Below, piece after piece: positions 1 to 9,087 of a stretch of DNA of 64,000 nt. How positions within the stretch are numbered: the first letter of the stretch is position 1; each line of letters begins with the position of its first letter. Made by a program: the position numbers and the translations under genes. Origin of the DNA: Echria macrotheca (Eukaryota > Ascomycota > Sordariomycetes > Sordariales > Schizotheciaceae); the NCBI GenBank assembly GCA_030411725.1, contig MU839841.1:1-64000 (forward strand), given 5' to 3'. The notes below the pieces were generated by a model. The model made no database searches and was not told the origin of the DNA. It worked only from the letters and a program-made list of their open reading frames with translations.

Positions 1-83
<83 letters not shown>
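1..83. repeat. (GA)n dinucleotide microsatellite
   Basis: An uninterrupted GA array runs from the first base to about position 83, so it probably continues to the left of the window. It ends in a short G-rich stretch. A smaller GA run recurs near 298-309. Confidence 0.97.
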
Positions 84-87
<4 letters not shown>

Positions 88-1339
88 GGGGATGAAGCCG
101 AAAGATTCCAATGCATCGGGATATGGGTGGGGCGTTAGGTCAACCGCCTCAACGGGAGATTTCTTTCATTTGCGGTACGGTGTTTTTTTATTGTTTGTTG
201 TTTCTTGTTATGAATGACTACAACAACATAGGGGCGGCTTCATGATACCATTCGGGAGCTTTTTCTGGATTTGGGTCGGGTAACTACAAGGCGTCGAGAG
301 AGAGAGAGAAAAATGAAACGGGGGATATAGAATGGAATGGTTGTTATTCGTCTTGTCCCGGAAAAGGTTATCAAGATGCCGAGCCGGTATGCTTTTATTC
401 GACGCGGAGTATGACATGACGGATGGTAGTTGTATGCGTGGTGGACGTACCCGAGTCCTCGAGGTAATCCCGTTAGCAAGGGGAATACAAAATGGGTCTT
501 GGAGCCAAAGTGTGATGGCGATAATATGTTGGTGTCGAGTCGTCCGCCTCCCCCAAGAAAAAAAAATAATTATAAACGCTTTGAATTTCGTGAGGCTTGC
601 TCTCTGTCAGGTAGCTAGCATAAAAAGACAATATTCTACACAGCTGACCGGCCGAGGGCAACGGAAGCAAATACCTCGCTCGCGAGCGAAGCATGTGCCA
701 ACACAGCCCAGGTTGCCAGGCAGGGGAGGGGAGGAGGAAGGGGGGCAATCATGATCTTCGTTCTCTCTTGGAGGTCAGTGTAGTAGGCAACTCAAGTCCA
801 GTCCCTTACCTCTCTGACCTTACCTCTCGCGCCTGCCTCCCAGAAAAAAGTTTCCAGCTCAGTTCTCATTACCTAGGCTTTTCTCTCCCCCGTAACTCCT
901 TTTCTTTCCCACCCCCGTCACACCCACCGCCGCCACCCCACCTAATATGCTTTTACACCCGTGTTGTGAAAATAGAATACAGAAAACAAGAAGATGATTA
1001 CCTTCCTGGTCAGGCTTGTTCCTCCTGTGGGTGATCATCCGAGAGAGAGCTCCGGGAACTTGTCGTCCAGGAACGGGAACGGTAATACTGTTGACGAAAA
1101 AGTTGGAAAGGAGGGTATCCCCAGACGCTGACCAGAAGGACAAAAAACTCTGAGACGTCTTTCTCACGGAAGTGGATGGTTACCTTGGTCTGGCTACTGA
1201 TTCGACGTGGCCTTACCGTACCATCCATTGGGACTGCTGCTTGGTTCGAAGGGTAATGTAGGCTAAGCCATGGGGTCGGAAAAGGTTGCGAATGTGAGGA
1301 GCTGGATACCCACCACAAGACCGTTGAGTGATTGTCTTG
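84..1339. other. Intergenic sequence downstream of U1-70K
   Basis: I see no convincing gene. Open frames here overlap each other on both strands, mostly lack ATG starts, and show no recognisable domain. The right end presumably holds the 3' UTR of the U1-70K gene, which ends at 1340 on the minus strand. Confidence 0.6.
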
Positions 1340-2823
1340 TCAGTAACGTCGAAGTTTCCGCGGATCCTCATAACCCCCTTCATAGCCGCGTTTCCGGGAT
1401 TCTTCGTGCTCTCTGGGTCTGTCATAGTCTCGGCCGCCACGGCTGCCGCCCTCGCCGCCATGATACCCACCATTCTCACCGCGAGGTCGGATCGGCTCCA
1501 TATTGCTGCCGGACTGTCGGGGGTTGCGGTCACGGTAGCCTCCGGATCTGTCGTCATATGAGCGACCACCACCGTCACGGCCATACCCACCCGGCCCAGA
1601 GGGTCCCCGTCTGTCATCACGACCGCCTCCCGGGCCGTTCGGCGCGTTCGAGGGAGCGAAGCCGTTAGGTCCGCCAAAGTTGCGATTACCTCCGCGATCC
1701 CCAAAGCCACCACCACCAGACCGGTCGCCAAAGCTGCCACCGCGGAAACCACCCCCACGATCACCGAAGCCACCGCCGGGTCCGCCACGGAATCCGCGAT
1801 CGCGTCCTCGAAAGCCGCCGCCAAAACCGCCGCCACGGAAGCCGCCCGGGCCGCCAAAGCCACCAGGTCCCATAGGCCGATTGGGCATCGCCTTGGTGTA
1901 CCCGCGACCGCCAAGACCACCGCCTAGACGTCGAGGTCTCCAACCCTTTACCGTTCTGCCCCGTTCGACATCCACCTTGATCCGGCGATCCTTGATTCGT
2001 ATCCCATCACATCCATCTAGAGCGGCTAATTGCGCATGCGCCAGATGCGCATTTGTCAGTAAGGCCTTACCATAAAACAAGATCACCTCGGGGGAAGGAG
2101 AAGGGGACACCAGGATTCAGGACAGGCAAGCTTGAGGGCCATAGGTCCTGGTGGCGCGGGGCCAAACACCAGTAATAGGGATCTGTGGAACACATGGGGA
2201 TCAAGCAGTGTGGCAATATTACCTCTCATGTCCTTCTCGCGATCAAACACGATGAAGGCGTAGCCGCGATGGGGTTTACGCTTTTTGTTTCCTTTCTCAT
2301 CCGCATGGGTATCCCTGATGATACGAATCTACACAAAAGTCAGCTTCTGGTTACAAGATCGAGAGAAGGGGGAGCTTACGCGCTCAATGGGTCCGAACCG
2401 GCCAAACTCGCGCTCGAGGTCTTGCTCGTCGGCCTTGTAGTCGAGACGAGCGACAATCAAGGTCTTGAAGGCGTCACCTCGGATGTTGGGGTCCTCATTC
2501 GGATTGACTGGATGACCGAATTAGCCAGAACGCCCGCCACAAAAGGCCATGTAACGCATACAGTGCTTCGGACCCTCGGCCAAGAGCCTCTCTGCGGCTT
2601 CCTTCTTCTCGCGCTTTTTTCGCTCCCGCGCGTCGAGCCAGCTCTCGGTCGGATGGTATTCATATTCGCGCTCGTACTCCGCCACGGCGGGAAGGTAATC
2701 GGCCAGGCCGGTGATTGTCGCCGTCTTGCGCTGCTCGGGCGGCTTATCGGAGGGCGGCACCCAGCGCAGCGGGGGGCGCGGCGCGAAGAGCGCGAGCAGA
2801 TTGGGCGGGAGCTTGTCTGTCAT
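1340..2823 (-). CDS. SNP1: U1 small nuclear ribonucleoprotein 70 kDa (U1-70K)
   Basis: Core protein of the spliceosomal U1 snRNP; the family binds stem-loop I of U1 snRNA and helps define 5' splice sites. Four exons read 2823-2562, 2507-2380, 2328-2223 and 2025-1340, giving 393 codons in frame. Exon 1 carries the U1-70K N-terminal segment ([20 protein letters not shown]), which settles the start. Exons 2-4 encode one RRM: RNP2 is in [12 protein letters not shown]1 in RGYAFIVF, and the domain ends in the family signature [20 protein letters not shown]. The C-terminal half (about residues 200-393) is a Gly/Arg/Asp-rich RGG/RD tail. The third intron is long for this window (197 nt) and the others are about 51-54 nt. 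It is divergent from the mL43 gene, 435 bp away. Confidence 0.95.
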
Positions 2824-3258
2824 GATGCCCGCAAGAAGCAAGCTGCTTCTGATGATTCCAGGCAGACGATGCGCGTGTCAAGCTTGTGATGTGGCCAATG
2901 GTTTTTACAGGCGAAACAACCTGTCTGAACCCAACGAGAAATACGGAAATAAACTTGATGAAGGAGAGTCAAGAAGATGGCGGAGAGAGGTCGACGATAG
3001 ACCCTCTTCGCATTCCGTAGTTGCGATGGAGTTTCTGGATTGACGAGGCAGCTTTCGCCGTTGCGCAAAAGTCGCGAGATTGTGACTGCACTGCTCCCTG
3101 TCCCAGAGGCCCGTGCGCAAGACAATCACCTGCCAGGGAACACTGTCCAATCACGTGCGACGCTCCGATTTTCAACGGGCCGGGCTGACTCTTTTGATGC
3201 CGCGACGCGGAAAGACATCGATTTTCTGCAAGATCATGCCTGGACGCCGGCGGCCACA
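2824..3258. promoter_or_regulatory. Shared divergent promoter region, U1-70K / mL43
   Basis: This 435-bp gap separates the start codons of two divergent housekeeping genes and must hold both promoters and 5' UTRs. I could not assign a specific factor site. Confidence 0.5.
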
Positions 3259-3790
3259 ATGACGATTCGAGGACTGCCACAGATTTCGACCGGCCGAGTA
3301 AGCTACCATCCCGAAAACCTACCAGACTAGCTGGCTGACAATCTGCGGCAATCTAGAACGGGGTCGGCGCATTCATCTTGCAATGCAAGAGGTTAGACTT
3401 CCACTACTGCGACTGGGCAGGGAGCTCTAGGGGCATGAAGTGAGTCTTGTTTGTTGTTGTTGTAGGCAGAGTATTCAGCGTGCTGATATCGAATGCAGCG
3501 GTTTCATCAAATCCCTCCTTCCGAAATTCGCTGCTGCCCATCCCCAGATCGAGATCACCGTCTCCCCCCGGCCACGGAAACACCCTGTGGTCGTCGGCCA
3601 CTACGTCAATGGCAAGACGAAGTCCATCGAGGTGAAGAACATGGAGCCAATGCAGGTGCTGCAGAAGGTGAAGCTGCTGCGGGATGCCAGTGGCGAGAAG
3701 GACAAGAGGACAACGAAACCGGTGACCAGCATCAACGAGAGCGTCAGAGGTATATGGAGTCCCTATCACGGCAATGGCATGCGGGTATAG
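3259..3790 (+). CDS. MRPL51: Mitochondrial large-subunit ribosomal protein mL43
   Basis: Thioredoxin-like-fold protein of the mitochondrial 54S ribosomal subunit (yeast Mrpl51, human MRPL43). Three exons join as 3259-3297, 3357-3439 and 3499-3790 (137 aa, near the usual fungal length of about 140). The start rests on the first exon MTIRGLPQISTGR, which ends on a GTAAGC donor. The intron has a CTGAC branch point, and the next exon reads NGVGAFILQCKRLDFHYCDW. Exon 3 holds the family core with PQIEITVSPRPRKHPVVVGHY and ends after NESVRGIWSP. An ATG at 3440 sits inside the second intron and is not a start. Divergent from U1-70K. Confidence 0.95.
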
Positions 3791-4072
3791 ACAGCTGTTG
3801 CCGTGAGCGTTTGGGAAGGACAGGGCTGTACGAATAGACGTTACTAGAGACGACATATTGGCCATCCGGGTACGTAGCCAGGCCTGGACGGTTGTTGTAC
3901 ATCACTGGTTCACACACTCAAGGTTCACAACTCAATGTGGAAACTGGCCCCCTTCTAGAGAGTGAAAATGGTATTCTCGATTTGTATTTTCCCATGACCT
4001 ATTCCTTGAACCCATCCTCCGTTTCTCTACTCATGAAATATTCCTCGGTTGTGTCCGAGGCACAGTGGTAAT

Positions 4073-5042
4073 CTAAAGGTTCGAGTTGATAATGTCGGTG
4101 ACTGTTCTTGTCAGCTTCGGCGCCGCATTCCGTCAAGATGAATCAAACTCACACTCAGGCTTCAAGCTGGCACCGCCGACCAGGAAGCCGTCAATGTCCT
4201 TCTCCTTGGCGAGCTCCTTGCAGTTCTTGCCATTGACGCTGCCGCCGTAGAGAATGCGCGTCTCCTCGGCAACCTTGTCGCTGACGTTAGTCTTGAGCCA
4301 GCCGCGGATGGCCTCGTGCACCTCCTGCGCCTGCTGGACCGTGGCCACCTTGCCGGTGCCGATGGCCCAGATGGGCTCGTAGGCGATGATGACCTTGGAC
4401 CAGTCGCCGATCTTGGCCTTGAGAGCGGCCAGCTGCTTCTCGACGACGGCCACCGTCTGGCCGGCCTCGCGCTCCTCGAGCGACTCGCCGCAGCACCAGA
4501 TGACGCTGACACCGCCCTCGGTCGCGAACTTGGTCTTGGAGGCGACCACCTCGTCTGTCTCGCCCAGGATGGTGCGGCGCTCCGAGTGGCCCAGGATGGT
4601 CCAGTTGATACCGCTGTCCTGGAGCTGCGAGACGCTGATCTCGCCCGTGAAGGCACCGTTGGGCCGGTCGAAGACGTTCTGGGCGGCCACCTCGAGTTCT
4701 TTCTTGAGATGCTCACGCACCAGGAGCAGATAGAGGGCCGGGGGGGCAATCACAACCTCTGTTGGGTCACCATGGTTAGTCGTGGGTAATCATGGCGGTG
4801 CGGGCTGCGTTGGGCATGTCTGGGCGGCAACATACCGACGTTAGGGTCCAATTGGGCCTCGTTGAGGTTCTTGACAATCGCCTTGATGGACTCAATAGTC
4901 CCGTTCCTGGTGGCGAGCGGAATCGGTGTGTGGTTAGCTATCTCGAGCTCTCTCCTCTCGACCGCGGGGATTTGGCGGGGTAGCCGTGAACGAGGGGCAC
5001 TCACATCTTGAAGTTGCCGCCGACGAAGAACTTGCGAGCCAT
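4073..5042 (-). CDS. tpi1: Triosephosphate isomerase
   Basis: Glycolytic enzyme interconverting dihydroxyacetone phosphate and glyceraldehyde 3-phosphate in the cytosol. Four exons: 5042-5005, 4906-4836, 4758-4153 and 4101-4073, giving 247 aa, the normal TIM length. Catalytic residues are visible: Asn and Lys in GGNFKMNG near residues 10-12, His in ILGHSERR near 95, and Glu in AYEPIWAIGTG near 166. That last segment leads into mobile loop 6. Phosphate-binding segments YGGSVNG and FLVGGASLKP are intact. The last intron splits the codon after SLKPE, so the protein ends FTDIINSNL; without it the frame would run into unrelated residues. The second and third introns sit early, as is common in fungal TIM genes. 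Confidence 0.98.
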
Positions 5043-5554
5043 GTTGGGCAGATTTGGAAGTCACGAAGATCTGGTAAGAAGAAAGAATTCTAGGGGGTAT
5101 CAAGGTTCTACACGATATTGTCGTCGAGTGGTTGAGGAATGTGGTAGAAAGAAAGCTCTTGGGAGAAAAGGAGCGCCGTCATCGGTACTCGGTACTCGTC
5201 GGGTCGGGTGCTTGGCTGCGGGACTTAAAAATCGTGCAAACCCAAGCTGCAGCCTCACACGTGCACTAGCTTTGAATTCGCTCTTGGTAGTTGAGTCTCT
5301 TGGTGAGTACGAAATATTTATTCACGCATATGCAAGCCATACGGCCGAGTGTTACTGACTGTCTTGTATATTTTCAAGTGCCCCTCAACGCCTTTAGCTC
5401 ACACCAATGCTACTACCACAACCGAGTAACCAGATGCCCCCAAGTATGCATCATAACAGTTCGTGACCGGAATACCTAACTCGTAATTTGATCCGTGCTC
5501 TCCTGGAGTAGAACAACAACCATCTCCTGTAGTCTGTGTTGACTGCTCAGCTCC
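5043..5554. other. Promoter of TIM and 3' flank of the Utp16-like gene
   Basis: There is no coding signal. The part next to 5042 must contain the promoter and 5' UTR of the triosephosphate isomerase gene, and the far end the 3' UTR of the minus-strand gene that stops at 5555. Confidence 0.5.
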
Positions 5555-6777
5555 CTAGTGATTCTTCACTAGGAATCCATGCCTTTTCACCTGGGGCGTT
5601 CGTGTCCTGCGCATCAACAGCTCCTTCAAGTTCCGAGACTGCTTATGAGCCTTTGGCGCCATTTCCACCTCTTTTCCTGTCGACACAAGCCGGTACACGG
5701 TCGAAGCCACTCTCCTATCCCGAGGTGCTCTGGTCTCGGGAATCCACGTCGATCCCGCGAGGTCGACTCTACGCCTTTTGGTTGCGTTGGCGCTACCTTT
5801 CTGCTGCCGATCGTCCTCGCTGTCGGACTCCAGAATATCGATAGGCAGTATAGCTGGAATCTCTGCCTTTTTTTTCTCGGGAAACAACGATGCGGACTTT
5901 GTGACTCGAACGTCTCCATTTCCACCACTGTCATTGGTGATGGTGATATCAATCGGTTTGGAGGATATTTTCTTCTGGGCCTGTTGCTTGAAGAATAAAT
6001 CGCGCGCTTGCCTTTTCAGCTTCTGCTCAGTCGCTTGCCTATAGACGCGTTAGCCCGCGGTTCAACTTCCGTCATCAACCGGCGATCTTACCTCTCAGCT
6101 GCCTTTGCGGCGGCCTTGGATGCCTGGGCAAGCTGCGCTCCGGCCGCATGTGAGGACACGGCTTCTGGTGCCTCATCATCCGAATCCTCTTCCTTTTCAA
6201 CTTCAGCTGCGGCTGCCGCAGATGGGGATAGGGCGGCTTCTAGAACGTTTTTGGGAGGCGCTTCGAGAGGGGTGACGAATTCTTCATGATCACTGTCGTT
6301 GAATGTGATATGCTTCCGTTCAGAGGGCGTTTTGAAGACCTCCCGCTCTCCATCGCTGCCGGCGCCGCCATCAACGGTCTCCCGAGTGGCTTTCCTCTTT
6401 CCCAAAACCGAGGTAGGAACCTCGATCTCGATGCTGATATGGCGTTCTTGTTCTGATGATCCAGCCTCCTTGACACGAACTGGAAGCTTTGAGCTAGCTG
6501 CAGACTCGGGTTTTGTCTGCGGTGGTGATGCCACTGGCCTTGCTGGTGTCTTGGTCTGTGGTGAATCATACTGGATGCTCGCAGCCCTTAGCAACGGCTG
6601 AGAGGCATAATCCTCCTCCGTAAGTTGCGTGACGTCGGAAATTCGGGCCTTTTTCGGAGGGCTCTGTGATTTCATCTTCATCGGGACGACCTCTGGCTCC
6701 GAATCCGACGAGATCTCAACCACCTCGACCGCCTTCTGCTGTTTCGCCGCTTGTCGGGCGCTTCTCCTCCGGTCCAT
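5555..6777 (-). CDS. U3 snoRNA-associated protein, Utp16/Bud21-like
   Basis: Likely component of the 90S/SSU processome in the nucleolus, acting in pre-18S rRNA maturation with U3 snoRNA. This rests on resemblance to the fungal U3_snoRNA_assoc family and I am not certain. Two exons, 6777-6092 and 6038-5555, give 389 aa; the intron has GTAAGA and TATAG ends. The start is the ATG opening MDRRRSARQAAKQQ; an upstream TTG extension is not needed. The protein is low complexity: a basic N-terminus, acidic and serine clusters (EISSDSEPE, EKEEDSDDEAPE), an Ala-rich helix before the splice site, and a basic C-terminal part (KRRRVDLAGSTWIPE, then RRTRTPQVKRHG) where family similarity is strongest. This pattern of KR and DE clusters fits a nucleolar protein. 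Confidence 0.65.
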
Positions 6778-7658
6778 CTTGGATTTCGTTTCTCTGGTAG
6801 ACAACAAGAACTGGGGTTGTCAGGCAGGAGACTGTATGGTTTTTTATGAGTTGGAGGCTTTCCACTTTTCGGGTTGCAAAGTCGGCCGCAGTTATGAATC
6901 GTTGAAAATGTGAAAGCTTGTGTGGGCCACTCCAAACTTTTCCTTTTAAAGACTCGGCGGTGATTGGCTGGATAAGAATGCCCCACAACCTGCTCACAAG
7001 GGCCTTGCAGGGGGAGGCAGCCGGCGGCGAGGGGAAGGCGCGGCTGCCCCACCATGCCTTCAAGTTGGGAGGTTCAAGACCCCTCCAAGCACGGCGGTTA
7101 GAGTATCCTGCTGGCAAGTAGTCTAGCTGCCAGCCGTGAAGCATTGGTTTATTGTTTGTCGGGTGCAATGGAGCTGCCGCGGACTCCAGCCCGGAGAGCT
7201 CACTGATGAACCTGCATACCAACTGGCCAACCATTGCGAAATACCCCTAAAAAAACAAGGTCCGTCTGTGAGACGGCCGTCCCTCCCGTTCCGTACCCCT
7301 CCACCCGCCCTACACAGGTCGGGAGGCGCGAGGTGGTTCGCGGTCCCGGCGATTCACCCACCTGTGTGATTATGCCGCGAAGGGGGGTGGAAGGAAAAGA
7401 GGCAAACGCTCAGTCCTTCAGCCTTCCTCCCCTTTGGTCTTTTCCCTCTTCCTGCCATGTCTGAAGATTGCGTTTTCGCCTCGCATCACATCACCTTCAT
7501 TTGTGCAGCTATTTGCCCCCCGCGACCCCTCTGTCCACCAAGAGCAGATCAATGAGACCTGCCGGGCGCATTCATTTGTCGCAAGCTACTCCCTCGCAGC
7601 CCTGCCTGAATGCCACGTCCCTGAGCTCCAAAGCGACGCGGTTGCTGCGTGGGGACAC
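6778..7658. other. Divergent intergenic region, Utp16-like / STAND-like genes
   Basis: No gene was recognised. The frame of the following plus-strand gene stays open upstream to about 7434 but has no ATG until 7659. An ATG at 7457 is in another frame, so a short spliced first exon here cannot be excluded. Confidence 0.45.
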
Positions 7659-8711
7659 ATGAGTGGCCACCAGACCTCCGAAGGCCTGCCGCCCTGGGTC
7701 CGCTTCGATATCAAGGACAACAAGTCAAGCAACAGCTCGACCCAAAATATCATCACGGCCTTAATCATTCCTAGTTCCTGTCATTTAGAGAAGGCCCATG
7801 GCCTAGCTGGCCCAGCGTGTAAGAAGCCCTTCCAACCGCAGTCTTCTCCCCCGCTGCTCGCCGCTAATGTCACCGATCAAGTGGCCGAACTTCTGGCTAG
7901 CATCATCCCCTCGGCCCAGATGCCGAAGGACCCGCCAAAGGTGCCCTCTCCGAGGGAGAGGGCGCCGAATGGCAGCGACAGCCCGAGGAGGAATGTCAGC
8001 AGCAGACCACCAGAGGTCGCCGGCGAGTACGACCACCTCTTCTCCGTCCTCCAACCCTTCCGCAACGAATACGCCGAAGCAGTGGCCCGACATAAACACG
8101 GCATTTGGCTGCAGCTCGACCAGAGGATCCGCGACAGCATCAAGAGCTGGGCGAGCTCGCGCGAGTCCAAGATGTTCCCCGTCCACGTGTGCGACGAGCG
8201 CCGACTCATACTCGAGATAACCACCATCGTCGAACCTTATATCGAACGGGCGCCCTCCGTAGCCCAGCTTGTGCATCTCTGCCATACAAACCATAGGAAA
8301 AAGACCGAACAGCCTAGAATTCTGATACTCGACCTCATATCCCAGATCGATCGACGCCGGAGGCGATCCGGCGAGCCGTCACTCGCCTCGCTCGCCGCAC
8401 TCGAAAACGTGAGCGACAACAATATCGACGGCCTGTGGGGAGTCTTTGAGGAGTGCGTGGTCGGGGCCGGGATCGAAAAGCTATTTATTTTTCTAGAGCG
8501 CGTCGACGTGCTGTGCAGCTCTTGCTTTATGACTGATGAGGGGAAAAGGCAGCTTAAATGCTTTCTTCGCAAGCTGCTATCCTTGCTAAGTCGTAAAGAT
8601 ATCATAGTCAAGATCATGGTTACGTCGCTCGATCCGGCTGTCGCTAGGTTTTTTAGAGACCTCCCGATGGGTCTGAAGTACTTCGAAGCCGGGACGAAGA
8701 GCAGCTCATGA
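7659..8711 (+). CDS. STAND/NACHT-like protein lacking a P-loop (hypothetical)
   Basis: Fungal protein of about 350 aa, taking the first in-frame ATG (MSGHQTSEGLPPW); the true N-terminus may lie further upstream if an intron exists. After a Ser/Pro-rich disordered stretch (about residues 60-125) comes a domain that follows fungal STAND NTPases in outline. It has a segment GIWLQLDQRIRDSIKSW where a GxxGxGK loop would be expected, then the hydrophobic strand PRILILDLISQI. A Walker-B-like strand IEKLFIFLERVDVLC and an arginine-finger-like strand IVKIMVTSLDP follow. No Walker A motif is present, so ATP binding is doubtful. It ends shortly after this domain, with no repeat region. It is convergent with the AAA gene. 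The relation to STAND proteins is my inference from the order of strands. Confidence 0.55.
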   Translation: MSGHQTSEGLPPWVRFDIKDNKSSNSSTQNIITALIIPSSCHLEKAHGLAGPACKKPFQPQSSPPLLAANVTDQVAELLASIIPSAQMPKDPPKVPSPRERAPNGSDSPRRNVSSRPPEVAGEYDHLFSVLQPFRNEYAEAVARHKHGIWLQLDQRIRDSIKSWASSRESKMFPVHVCDERRLILEITTIVEPYIERAPSVAQLVHLCHTNHRKKTEQPRILILDLISQIDRRRRRSGEPSLASLAALENVSDNNIDGLWGVFEECVVGAGIEKLFIFLERVDVLCSSCFMTDEGKRQLKCFLRKLLSLLSRKDIIVKIMVTSLDPAVARFFRDLPMGLKYFEAGTKSSS

Positions 8712-9087
8712 CGGTGCTTGTATATGTTGCTGTTGCATTCTGACGTGGTGAGGATAGGGGTTGCATTGGACAGGCGTTTTTGGACTTTGAACATGGATGT
8801 TCGGGACGGGATGATGAAGTCAAGGCGACTGACAGGATTTTGTGTGTTTTTCTCATCACCGGATGATGCCTCGCGGCATCGGGACTATGGGTTGGCGTTT
8901 TAGGTGGAGGGCAGAGGCTTATTGATCGCAAATTTTCCTGGTTCGCTTCGGAACGGGTCACTTGGATATGGATGTCAATGTCTAAAACTCATTTGCAATA
9001 CAAAAGAGAGAGAAAGCAAAATATTTCACGTATCATCAGGTCGTAGACGTTCATTAACTCAACTCACCCTTCCATCACTCCCTCAGA
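8712..9087. other. Convergent 3' intergenic region
   Basis: This is 376 bp between two converging stop codons. It should hold two 3' UTRs and terminators. No gene is seen. Confidence 0.5.

Noticed and set aside
332..754. 140-codon plus-strand frame
   Set aside because: No domain, overlaps equally long frames on the other strand, odd composition, and no splice or promoter support.
1213..1920. Long Ala/Val-rich minus-strand frame
   Set aside because: It is the alternative frame of the Gly/Arg-rich U1-70K tail; GGN codons read as Ala/Val in another phase.
4162..4749. Second long minus-strand frame rich in Arg/Ser/Pro
   Set aside because: Shadow frame of triosephosphate isomerase caused by third-position GC bias.
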